DNA of 25,619 nucleotides from a virus, in IMG/VR virus record IMGVR_UViG_3300017708_001872, positions 1 through 25,619 of that record. One strand, written 5' to 3'. Under the pieces are notes generated by a model. It worked only from the letters and a program-made list of their open reading frames with translations, was not told the origin of the DNA and searched no databases. The translations under genes were made by a program, and so were the position numbers. This document shows positions 1 to 8,119 of this stretch, piece by piece (within the stretch, counting starts at the first letter, position 1; each line of letters opens with the position of its first letter).

Positions 1-1503
1 CCAACATCTTTAGTTGGATATGCTACTGAAGGATATGTTGATAATGCTGTATTAGGAATTGTAACTACTGGGCAAATTTCAGGATTTATTACTGCTGGTG
101 CTTCTGGTGCAGAATTCACTGCATTAACAGGTGCTGCTGCGGGTACATATGGTAATTTTGATAGATCCGCACGAATAACAGTTGATAATAATGGAAGAAT
201 TACTGGTATTACTGAAGTTGGAATAACAACAGATGGTGCTGGAATTGATGTTACTGGTATTTCTACATTTAATGATAATGTTTCATTTGCTTCAACCATA
301 TTAGTTGATGGTGCTGTAAATCTTACAGTTAATAATGCAACAATTGCAGGTACTGCTGGTTCAACTGGTGATATTAAGATGATTGGTGGTGCTCCATTCT
401 TCTATGATGGATCTTCTTGGAGAGAATTTTCTCTTGCTAGTGGAACAACAGTTACTGATGCTGAAGACACCGAGTGGGATAATGTCATCCTTAGATCTAC
501 TTTTGATACCGATTATAGTGATGTATCAAAAAGTAGTAATAATATTGATGCTATTGCTAATGCATCACTAGTCACATCTCCTGTTAAATATGGAGCAAAA
601 GCACTAAGACTTCAAGCAGGTTATGCTTCATATCCTCATGTATCTAACTATAATTTTACTGGAGAGTGGACTATAGAAGGATGGTTCTATTTTGATGCAA
701 TACCTATTAATGATATATCAAATGCAGATGTTTTAATATCAAAAACTGATGGTGGAGCAGCTAACAGTTGGGCCATTCTTGCGGAAGATTCAGGAAATAC
801 TGGTTACACTGATTTTAAATGGTGGAATCATGAAAAACATGGTTCTTCATATGGTGGTGTAGGAATTGGATCAGTAACTGAATCTTCTATATTCCAAAGT
901 TGGAATCACATTGCTGTTGTTAGAGAACCTGATAATGGTTCAATTCACTTTTACTTTAATGGAGTTGAATCTGAAAAAACAATAAATGATCAAGTTATTG
1001 ATAATAACATACAGACTGATAGTAGTGCAAAGATATATCTTGGTAAGAATCCTACGTTATCTGGTCAAGATGACTGGGATGGAGTAATTGATGACTTAAG
1101 AATTTCTACCGTTGCAAGATATACTTCTATTGGTAGTGCTACTACAACAACATTTACACCACCAACTGAAGCATATCCAACTTCAGGAACACTTACAACT
1201 ACAGTTAATCCACCAGGAGATAAGTATGGTGAGATTGGACTTGGAACTTCTCCAACTTGGACAGGAACATCTGGTGTTACTGTTTCACAACAAGGTCAAG
1301 GAGAGTATCGTTTAACATTCACATCTTCTTATACTGATGTTGATGATTACTTTGTTCTAACTCAACCAATGGATCAAGGTTTTTCTGCATATGTTGGTGC
1401 CGCAAGATCTACTACACATGTAGACTTCACAATTAATAAACAAAGTGATAATGTGGGAGTAAACACTGGTTCACTTGCAGTTCAAGTTACGAATCATTCA
1501 TAA
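1..1503 (+). CDS. Virion fibre-like protein with LamG/jelly-roll domain (5' end missing)
   Basis: The frame is open from the first base, so this is the C-terminal 500 residues of a longer protein. The first ~125 residues are Gly/Thr/Asn/Val-rich fibre-shaft sequence with a V-T-G-I-S-T-F motif that recurs in the next structural genes. From about nt 478 to 1130 a LamG/concanavalin-A-like jelly-roll is recognisable: it starts with VILRSTFD, has YGAKALRLQ, WTIEGWFYF, WNHIAVVRE, IHFYFNGV and ends with DGVIDDLRIS. Such domains usually bind glycans, which suits a tail fibre or receptor-binding protein. The last ~120 residues form a separate beta-rich, Thr-rich domain. A late-type promoter for the next gene follows the stop codon. 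The family is seen; receptor binding is inferred. Confidence 0.8.
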   Translation, partial: PTSLVGYATEGYVDNAVLGIVTTGQISGFITAGASGAEFTALTGAAAGTYGNFDRSARITVDNNGRITGITEVGITTDGAGIDVTGISTFNDNVSFASTILVDGAVNLTVNNATIAGTAGSTGDIKMIGGAPFFYDGSSWREFSLASGTTVTDAEDTEWDNVILRSTFDTDYSDVSKSSNNIDAIANASLVTSPVKYGAKALRLQAGYASYPHVSNYNFTGEWTIEGWFYFDAIPINDISNADVLISKTDGGAANSWAILAEDSGNTGYTDFKWWNHEKHGSSYGGVGIGSVTESSIFQSWNHIAVVREPDNGSIHFYFNGVESEKTINDQVIDNNIQTDSSAKIYLGKNPTLSGQDDWDGVIDDLRISTVARYTSIGSATTTTFTPPTEAYPTSGTLTTTVNPPGDKYGEIGLGTSPTWTGTSGVTVSQQGQGEYRLTFTSSYTDVDDYFVLTQPMDQGFSAYVGAARSTTHVDFTINKQSDNVGVNTGSLAVQVTNHS

Positions 1504-1536
1504 TCATCTAAATAGGTTACTTGACTTATTATCTTA

Positions 1537-1545
1537 CAATAAATA
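1537..1545 (+). promoter_or_regulatory. T4-like late promoter candidate (CAATAAATA)
   Basis: The octamer-like AATAAATA lies in the 60-nt gap before the 773-aa structural gene, 18 nt upstream of its ATG. It resembles the T4 late consensus TATAAATA, and near-identical sequences precede several other virion genes here. A second CTAAATA lies at 1508-1514. Confidence 0.45.
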
Positions 1546-1563
1546 CTTAAAATCTTAAAGAAC

Positions 1564-3885
1564 ATGGCAATAGATTTTCCTAATTCACCATCATTAAGTG
1601 AAATTTTCAATTTTGGAGGTAGTGCCTACATTTGGAATGGAACCGCATGGGTAGGATATGCTACTGATCTTACAGTAAATTATAATGCATCATCTGTTGT
1701 AATATCAAGTGCTGATGTTCCAGTTGGTGCTACAACTACATTAAACTTTGATAGTTCATTTTTCATAGAGTATGATGATGTAGGTATTGCAACTGTAAGT
1801 GGTGGTGGAGCAGGTGCTGGTGGAACAACTGGAACCTGGACATTAGGTGCTGATGGTGTCAGTAACTATACATTCACTGGTCCTGGTTTAACTGGAGCAG
1901 AGAATGATCCTACACTTTACTTAGTAAGAGGTCAGACATATAATTTCACTAATAATATGGGTGCTCACCCATTTAGAATTCAAAGTGATCCCAATGGATC
2001 TGCTGGAACACAATATGATGATGGTATTACAAATAATAATGTAACTAACGGAACTCTAGTTTGGGATGTTCAGCTTGATTCTCCAAAAATTCTTTACTAT
2101 CAGTGTACTGCTCACCCAAATATGGGTGGTCCAATTTATATTCTAGGTGAAGATGAGGTCAGTCCATCATATACTGACGTAAATGTTAGTGGTACTCTTA
2201 CAGTCAGTCAAGGAAGAATTCAAGCAAATGCTTCATCTAACCTAAGATTTGGTAATATTGCTGCTGGATCTGGTAGTGGTAGAAATATTGCAATTGGTGA
2301 TCAGGTTCTAGGTTCACTCTCTAGCGGTAATGGTAGAAACATTGGTATTGGTGAACTGTCACTTAATAATGTAAACTCTGGTGGATATAATGTTGGTCTA
2401 GGTATTAAAGCAGGACAACTGATTACTAATGGACAATATAACATTGTTGTTGGTGGATATGACGGTAACTCTGGTAGTCTAGACATTAGAGGTCTATCTA
2501 ATCGAGTTGTTATTGCTGATGGTGAAGGAAATATTAGACAATACATTAATAATGAAGGAAGAACTGGTATCAATACAACAGTTCTCACAGACATGCTAAC
2601 TGTTGGTGGTAGTGTTACTGCCACATCTTACTCTGGTGCTGCTTCTGGACTTACAGGATTGCCTGCTGGACAACTTACAGGAGTATTACCTGCACTCGAT
2701 GGTTCTGCACTTACTGGTGTATCTGCTGTTGGATCTGGTATTGAAATCAAGGATAGTGGTTCATCAATTGGTGCTGCTTCAACAGTTGATTTCTCTACTG
2801 GTTTAGATGTATCTCCAGTATCTGCTGGTGTTGTTACAGTTACAGCAGCTATTCCTGGTATCAGCACAACAGGAACTTCAGGATTTAGTGATATTACTAG
2901 CACTGGTATTGATGTAACTGGACATATTGAAACTGATACTCTGAAGGTTTCTGGTGTTTCTACATTCCAGAGTGTAGAAGCAACAAGTGTGAGTACTGGT
3001 GACGGTTTCAGTTCTGGATTGAAGGTTGGTGTAGATGATGATCTTTATATTTACGAAACTGGCAGTGATGTTGGTATTGCTTATCAACGAACAGGAACAT
3101 TGTTTATTCGTTCTGATGGAGATACCAAAATTGATAAAAATGGAAGTAAAAGATTACTTGCACATTCCGATGGTGCAGTTGATCTTTATTATAACAATAC
3201 ATTAAGACTTGAAACTGCAACTAACGGAATTACTGTTTATGGTGATGTAACACTTTCTGGTTCTGGTTCAGAATTTGTTGGTTCTGGTGCTGGTCTCACA
3301 AGTATTCCTTCAGGTGAACTTACTGGTGTATTACCTGCTATTGACGGATCTGCACTACTCAATGTTAATGCAACTGGTGATGGTGTTGTTGTTGAAAACA
3401 GTGGATCAAACGTTGGTTCTGCAAAGACTATCAACTTTGATGCTGGTCTAGATGTTAGTTACAGTTCTGGTATTGCTACTGTTACTGCATCTGGTGGTTC
3501 ACTACAAAATAGAACAATAGTTTCTGCATCCACAGGATCTATTGCTGATAATGCTGTAGGTCTTGTAACAGTTACTGGATTTAAGTCTTATGCACTGATG
3601 AAAGTTGGTTTATCTACGGCAGGTTGGATTAGAATATATACTGATAGTGAATCTAGAACTACTGATTCTAGTAGAAGTGTTGGGGAAGATCCAGCAGCAG
3701 GAAGTGGAGTTATTGCTGAAGTTGTAACGACAGGCATCTCTACTGAACAAAAAATCTCTCCATTCACAATGGGTGGAAACATGGATGATCCAGTTGATAC
3801 CATAATCTATATGGCAATTACAAATCTATCTGGAAGTACACAATCAATTAACGCAAACCTAACCATTCTCCAATTAGAGGCATAA
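1564..3885 (+). CDS. Large virion/tail fibre protein with cupredoxin-like domain
   Basis: A 773-aa protein in a late structural block. Residues ~1-35 (MAIDFPNSPS, then YIWNGTAWVGY) form a short attachment-like module. Residues ~91-195 look like a cupredoxin: YLVRGQTYNFTN and AHPFRIQ, then YYQCTAHPNMGGPIYI. His135, Cys181, His184 and Met187 match a type-1 copper ligand set, with the C-x2-H-x2-M spacing of amicyanin. Residues ~226-330 carry N-[IV]-x-[IV]-G repeats like those of trimeric adhesin heads. Residues ~360-440 and ~570-640 are two copies of a module containing LTGVLPA[LI]DGSAL and a G-S-x-[IV]-G-[AS]-A-x-T-[IV]-[ND]-F stretch; a weaker third copy of the latter is at ~40-80. The last ~120 residues form a distinct domain. 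The start is supported by AAAGAAC just upstream. A structural role is likely; copper binding is untested. Confidence 0.8.
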   Translation: MAIDFPNSPSLSEIFNFGGSAYIWNGTAWVGYATDLTVNYNASSVVISSADVPVGATTTLNFDSSFFIEYDDVGIATVSGGGAGAGGTTGTWTLGADGVSNYTFTGPGLTGAENDPTLYLVRGQTYNFTNNMGAHPFRIQSDPNGSAGTQYDDGITNNNVTNGTLVWDVQLDSPKILYYQCTAHPNMGGPIYILGEDEVSPSYTDVNVSGTLTVSQGRIQANASSNLRFGNIAAGSGSGRNIAIGDQVLGSLSSGNGRNIGIGELSLNNVNSGGYNVGLGIKAGQLITNGQYNIVVGGYDGNSGSLDIRGLSNRVVIADGEGNIRQYINNEGRTGINTTVLTDMLTVGGSVTATSYSGAASGLTGLPAGQLTGVLPALDGSALTGVSAVGSGIEIKDSGSSIGAASTVDFSTGLDVSPVSAGVVTVTAAIPGISTTGTSGFSDITSTGIDVTGHIETDTLKVSGVSTFQSVEATSVSTGDGFSSGLKVGVDDDLYIYETGSDVGIAYQRTGTLFIRSDGDTKIDKNGSKRLLAHSDGAVDLYYNNTLRLETATNGITVYGDVTLSGSGSEFVGSGAGLTSIPSGELTGVLPAIDGSALLNVNATGDGVVVENSGSNVGSAKTINFDAGLDVSYSSGIATVTASGGSLQNRTIVSASTGSIADNAVGLVTVTGFKSYALMKVGLSTAGWIRIYTDSESRTTDSSRSVGEDPAAGSGVIAEVVTTGISTEQKISPFTMGGNMDDPVDTIIYMAITNLSGSTQSINANLTILQLEA

Positions 3886-3888
3886 TAA

Positions 3889-5847
3889 ATGGCAGTCGCA
3901 ATCAATACAGTAGGAGTCAATACTGCCGACGTAGGCACCTGGAATGGTGAAGACGTTATTAACTTACTAGAACAACAACTAACTTGGTTAGAATGGCATG
4001 GTGATACTGATTATGGATTAGTTTCTGGAATAAGTAGTGTAAACGTTGGTAATAATGTACTTACTGGATCAGATAATGAATATTTTGAGGCATATGTAAC
4101 CGAAACAACTGGAATTGGAACAGGTGCCGAACTTTATGGACATAGAATAACTAATAATATTGACGGTTTTTACGACCATAATGGTGAATTAACTTTTTTC
4201 CAAGTTAATAGATGTGGAAAAAATTATGTGGGTGGAGAAGTTATAAAAATACCTTCATCTTACTTTGGTGGAACTTATGATCAAGATCATGTTACAGCTC
4301 AAGTTATTGTTGATTCAACAATTTCTGGTGGTGTTTCATATGCAGTAACATTTACAACCAATGTTGATTATTGGTATGCAACTGGTGAAGATAGAAATGG
4401 TTCAGTTCTTGGTCCTGGAACTACAATTACCATTAAAGAAGGTGATACCTTAACTCTTGTGGGTAATATGGGAAGTAGTAGTGCTAGATATTATATGGGA
4501 ATCGTTGACTCTGGAACTTTTGGTGGAAGTTTAGCGGGTTGTTATCAAACATCTGTTGTAGACAATGTTGATCATGCAGTAGATGTTCATTATTCAAATG
4601 GATACAGTAATGATGCAAACGCAACAGTGATTTGGACACCAGAATGGGGTCAGAGAGGAACATATTATGTAAAACCACTTAGAGATAGTACGACTATTGC
4701 AACTGATGAAGCATTACACCCAACAATCATTGTAGAACCTGCAGATGCTGGAAACATTTCAACAACTGGATATGGTTCTACTACAACATTTTATGATGCT
4801 TACAGAAACGGAAGTACTTCTTCCGCAGTTTGGAAACAAGTTATAGATGAAAATAAGAGATATGGAACAACTTGGAGAGGATTTGTATTTAACAATAGTA
4901 ATTCAACATTATATCTTTTAGCAGGTTCTGGTTATAACCCAACACCTACACAAGCAAATAATAGTACAACTTCTAAAACTGCAACTGGTGGTCATGGTTA
5001 TGGAAGACGTTTTTCTGGAACACCATACTTAGATTGGAGTAATCTTGATGTGATACACGGTTCTGAATCAAAACTATTACAAACTGGCAATCTGTATCAG
5101 CAGGGTCAAACATCTTTGAGTACAGGTGGTTCTACTACATATGAACTCAATTTAATTGTTTACAGATCTGGTATTGATCCGAATTTTGCAGTATTTTCTT
5201 TCTTCAAACCAACTGCTTCTAGTACAGTATTTGATACGACAACTAAAAGTACATTCTTCTTCAGTAATTATACAACTAATGTTTGGGATTTGGATTATCT
5301 ATATTTGAGTGGAGTGACAGTAATTGATGGTGAAGGAGGAAATACAACTGATCCTAAAATAAAATTTAAAACTTATCTTGAAGGAATTCATGAAGGTACT
5401 AACTATCCATCAAAAAGATCTGCAGAATTTGGTTATGATCAATATTATGGTGATACATCTGACACATTTTTTGAAGATACCTATGAAGCAAAGACTTATG
5501 AACAGACACTTTCTACAAATACTGTAAGTATTTACTATAGACCAGGAGGTACTGACAAGAGAACAACTGGTGGTATCTCCCAAGCAGGTCCAGATAAACT
5601 GGATCCTTCTACCGATTTTAATGCGGTAATTAAAGGTATTCCACTTTCAACAAAAATGATACCTTGCCCCTATTATCTACCAGATGATTTTGTTCTTATT
5701 CAGTTTGACTATAATCAAACAGGTGCAAATATTCAGCAAGGAGATACTATCACAATTAGTGGTTCTGAAATTTATAAAGTAATTGAAGCATCATATAATC
5801 AGACCACCAGGACAAGAGGAATTTTATTCTGTGCGAGGATAGTTTAA
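3889..5847 (+). CDS. Virion structural protein, first copy of duplicated long gene
   Basis: A 652-aa protein beginning MAVAINTVGVNT, starting 3 nt after the previous stop (TAATAAATG). It is clearly paralogous to the protein at 6142-7836. Both have an N-terminal stretch with FHGET- or WHGDT-like sequence and T-T-S/T-G-I-G-T-G, a central YGTT(W/Y)RGF segment, a DP(N/K)FA(V/I)FSF strand, and a nearly identical C-terminus with PCPYYLPDDFVLI, QGDTITISGSE and CAR. Extra sequence between residues ~135 and 290 is absent from the second copy. The stop overlaps the next ATG (TAATG), so the short partner at 5847 is probably translationally coupled. I cannot name a T4 counterpart; fibre or baseplate-decorating protein is inferred from context and composition. 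Confidence 0.8.
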   Translation: MAVAINTVGVNTADVGTWNGEDVINLLEQQLTWLEWHGDTDYGLVSGISSVNVGNNVLTGSDNEYFEAYVTETTGIGTGAELYGHRITNNIDGFYDHNGELTFFQVNRCGKNYVGGEVIKIPSSYFGGTYDQDHVTAQVIVDSTISGGVSYAVTFTTNVDYWYATGEDRNGSVLGPGTTITIKEGDTLTLVGNMGSSSARYYMGIVDSGTFGGSLAGCYQTSVVDNVDHAVDVHYSNGYSNDANATVIWTPEWGQRGTYYVKPLRDSTTIATDEALHPTIIVEPADAGNISTTGYGSTTTFYDAYRNGSTSSAVWKQVIDENKRYGTTWRGFVFNNSNSTLYLLAGSGYNPTPTQANNSTTSKTATGGHGYGRRFSGTPYLDWSNLDVIHGSESKLLQTGNLYQQGQTSLSTGGSTTYELNLIVYRSGIDPNFAVFSFFKPTASSTVFDTTTKSTFFFSNYTTNVWDLDYLYLSGVTVIDGEGGNTTDPKIKFKTYLEGIHEGTNYPSKRSAEFGYDQYYGDTSDTFFEDTYEAKTYEQTLSTNTVSIYYRPGGTDKRTTGGISQAGPDKLDPSTDFNAVIKGIPLSTKMIPCPYYLPDDFVLIQFDYNQTGANIQQGDTITISGSEIYKVIEASYNQTTRTRGILFCARIV

Positions 5848-6125
5848 TGGCAGACTGGTCTATTGCAAATTTAACAACCACAGTTACTGGGATTGCATCA
5901 ACAGCATTAAATGTTGATGCAGTTATTGGTACAACATATGACTATATTTGGCAAAGAGATGGAAGTGTTATTAAAATTGTAATGAATGGAACCAAAAGAC
6001 TTGGTTCAATTAGTTTTGAAGAAACAAAAACACTTTATCTTCCAGATTCCAAATCATTTGTAAGTCCAAATGATTCTCAAGATAGACCACCAAATGGTCA
6101 GATGTATCCTAGATTTAATAAATAA
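5847..6125 (+). CDS. Small virion-associated protein, first copy of duplicated short gene
   Basis: A 92-aa protein starting MADWSIANL, overlapping the preceding stop by one base. It is paralogous to the 76-aa protein at 7836-8066: both start MAD(W/Y)SI and end with a G-Q-M-Y-P-R motif followed by Asn-Lys-stop. The strict pairing with the long upstream gene in both copies suggests the two products act together, for instance as partner subunits. The final codons AAT AAA TAA also make a late-promoter-like sequence for the next module. No family is recognised. Confidence 0.75.
   Translation: MADWSIANLTTTVTGIASTALNVDAVIGTTYDYIWQRDGSVIKIVMNGTKRLGSISFEETKTLYLPDSKSFVSPNDSQDRPPNGQMYPRFNK
6116..6124 (+). 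promoter_or_regulatory. Late promoter candidate embedded in Asn-Lys-stop codons (TAATAAATA)
   Basis: TAATAAATA overlaps the last codons of the 92-aa gene and lies 17 nt upstream of the next ATG at 6142, the same kind of distance as the other TAAATA elements in this window. The same arrangement occurs at 8055-8065 after the paralogous gene. Confidence 0.45.
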
Positions 6126-6141
6126 CTAAAAATAAAAACCA

Positions 6142-7836
6142 ATGGCAGTATCCATCAGCACAATTACAAAATCAGCAGGTTGGGCAAGATCTGATGTCGT
6201 TCTTGCACTTGAAGAAGCATTTGAAATTGTAGAGTTTCATGGTGAAACTCTAACAGGTATTGTCACCTTTGTTACTCAGAGAAATGGTGGTGAATTAACT
6301 GCAAATGAGGACGATTATTATAACGTTGAAGCATCAACAACATCTGGAATTGGTACTGGTGCAACTTTTGATATTTACAGAAGTAGTGGTGTAATTATTG
6401 ATATACACGTAAATCGTCCTGGATATGGATATATTGATGGTGAGTATTTAACTTTTGATCCATCTTTAATTGGTGGTGGTGCTGCTATTGGATTAGGTAT
6501 TACTGTAAGTGTTGCTGGAAATGGTTCACCAACATCATATGGATCTACAACTACATTTTATCAAAAACATGTTGGAGTTGGAAGTGAATATCCTTTTGCT
6601 GTCTTAAGGCATGAAATTGAGTCTGGTAAAAAATATGGTACAACTTATAGAGGATTTCAAGTTTGGTCTGACTTTAATTTATCATTTGCTGTAGGGAGTG
6701 CATTCCATCCATATTCACCAAAATATACTGATACTGACAATGACAATAATCCATCACAGTCGCAGGCATCTAACACAACTGATGGTTCTTCTGGATTTCA
6801 ATATAGATTTGCTGGTCAATATCTTGTAGACACTACTGGTGTTAGTGGTAGTGACGTAGTAACTAGTGCCTCATCAGCATGGTATAATGTAACTTCAAAT
6901 GATGGATATGATCCCACTAGCAACACTTACCATACAGCATTTAGAAGTAACCAAGTGGGATCTTGCAATCCAAATTATAATACTTCATTTGCAAATGCTC
7001 TCAGATTTGCAACAACAAGTTCTCCGTCAACCCATGACTTAAAATTAAGGATATATCAGTCTGCTCTTGATCCTAAATTTGCAATATTTTCTTTTAGTCA
7101 ACCAACATTAGCAGGTTCATCAATTGATAATAATGTATTTCTAACATTCTTTTTCCATAATTACACTTCATCACTATGGGATTATGATTATTGCTATAAT
7201 AATGCAATAACTATTATTCGACCACAACGTTGTACTAATACAATTTATGGAAATTTTTCACAAATAAATTTTGACACACTAACTCATGGAAACTTTTATA
7301 ACTATTACACTGAGTCATCTCCACTTGATACTATGAATGGAGTTGCAAATTTAAGATCTGCATTTGTTGGTTATATGAATGCGAGAAGTAATTCCGATTC
7401 CATCGGAAGAACTGTTTTTGCAGATCAGTATCGAAGTACAATGTCATCAACGTCTGCCACTAATAATGATTATAATGGGCAGACCTCACAAGCATATGGT
7501 TATCATGAAAGCAATATTGGTGGTCCAAATGCAATATATGCAAGAACTTCAAATCATACCAAAGCAACTTATCCAGATAGTGTAAGTTCTCCCGCAGAAT
7601 TAGATTATAATTCTGTTATCAAAGGAATTCCAGTTTGCTCCAAAATGGTTCCTTGTCCATATTATCTACCAGATGATTTTGTTTTAATTGATTTTAAATA
7701 CTCTACTAGTGAAACAAACTTTACACAAGGTGACACAATCACAATTAGTGGTTCTGAAGTTTATGAGATAATTCAGGCTTCTTATAATCAACATACAGAA
7801 ACCTCAGGTATTGCACTCTGTGCAAGGAGAGTCTGA
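6142..7836 (+). CDS. Virion structural protein, second copy of duplicated long gene
   Basis: A 564-aa protein beginning MAVSISTITKSAG, paralogous to 3889-5847. The N-terminus (LALEEAFEIVEFHGET) aligns with LLEQQLTWLEWHGDT of the first copy, and both contain YGSTTTFY followed by KKYGTTYRGF or KRYGTTWRGF. The C-terminal ~70 residues are the best conserved part (PCPYYLPDDFVLI, QGDTITISGSE, ASYNQ). At DNA level a 24-nt identity covers 5671-5694 and 7660-7683. The middle is diverged, consistent with a conserved anchoring end and variable exposed part. The stop overlaps the next start (TGATG). The precise virion location is unknown. Confidence 0.8.
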   Translation: MAVSISTITKSAGWARSDVVLALEEAFEIVEFHGETLTGIVTFVTQRNGGELTANEDDYYNVEASTTSGIGTGATFDIYRSSGVIIDIHVNRPGYGYIDGEYLTFDPSLIGGGAAIGLGITVSVAGNGSPTSYGSTTTFYQKHVGVGSEYPFAVLRHEIESGKKYGTTYRGFQVWSDFNLSFAVGSAFHPYSPKYTDTDNDNNPSQSQASNTTDGSSGFQYRFAGQYLVDTTGVSGSDVVTSASSAWYNVTSNDGYDPTSNTYHTAFRSNQVGSCNPNYNTSFANALRFATTSSPSTHDLKLRIYQSALDPKFAIFSFSQPTLAGSSIDNNVFLTFFFHNYTSSLWDYDYCYNNAITIIRPQRCTNTIYGNFSQINFDTLTHGNFYNYYTESSPLDTMNGVANLRSAFVGYMNARSNSDSIGRTVFADQYRSTMSSTSATNNDYNGQTSQAYGYHESNIGGPNAIYARTSNHTKATYPDSVSSPAELDYNSVIKGIPVCSKMVPCPYYLPDDFVLIDFKYSTSETNFTQGDTITISGSEVYEIIQASYNQHTETSGIALCARRV

Positions 7837-8066
7837 TGGCAGATTATTCTATCCCATCATTAGGATCAGTTCAATCTTCTGGTTTATCTACTGGTTTTCA
7901 ATCAACAAAAGTAACAACAATAACATTAAATCCTATATTTCGTGATGCAAATTTACTTGGTGTTAATTTTTCTGTTGTGGGATTAACTACACAGCAACGT
8001 GGGTGGAATGCACCAGGGAGACCACAGTCTGGTCAGATGTATCCCAGAGGTGTATATAATAAATAG
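7836..8066 (+). CDS. Small virion-associated protein, second copy of duplicated short gene
   Basis: A 76-aa protein starting MADYSIPSLGS and ending G-Q-M-Y-P-R-G-V-Y-N-K. It shares the beginning and end with the 92-aa protein at 5847-6125 but has a shorter, diverged middle. It overlaps the stop of the upstream long gene (TGATG), so it is probably translated by coupling. The terminal AAT AAA TAG is part of a TATAATAAATA late-promoter-like sequence. No known domain is seen; a partner role for the long protein is inferred only from the repeated pairing. Confidence 0.72.
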   Translation: MADYSIPSLGSVQSSGLSTGFQSTKVTTITLNPIFRDANLLGVNFSVVGLTTQQRGWNAPGRPQSGQMYPRGVYNK

Positions 8067-8087
8067 CAGATTATTAAAAACTAAATA
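8055..8087 (+). promoter_or_regulatory. Two late promoter candidates before the 1022-aa gene
   Basis: TATAATAAATA at 8055-8065 overlaps the Tyr-Asn-Lys-stop codons of the preceding gene. A second element, CTAAATA, lies at 8081-8087 and is followed by the perfect 10-nt palindrome CTCTTAAGAG (8088-8097). Either could serve the gene starting at 8120; the sequence does not decide between them. Confidence 0.42.
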
Positions 8088-8119
8088 CTCTTAAGAGATC
8101 CACCTAGCTAAAGAAATAG

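Noticed and set aside
1521-1549. TTGACT as an early promoter before the 773-aa gene
   Set aside because: The hexamer at the 17-nt position is TACTTA, a poor -10, and a late TAAATA element is the better explanation.
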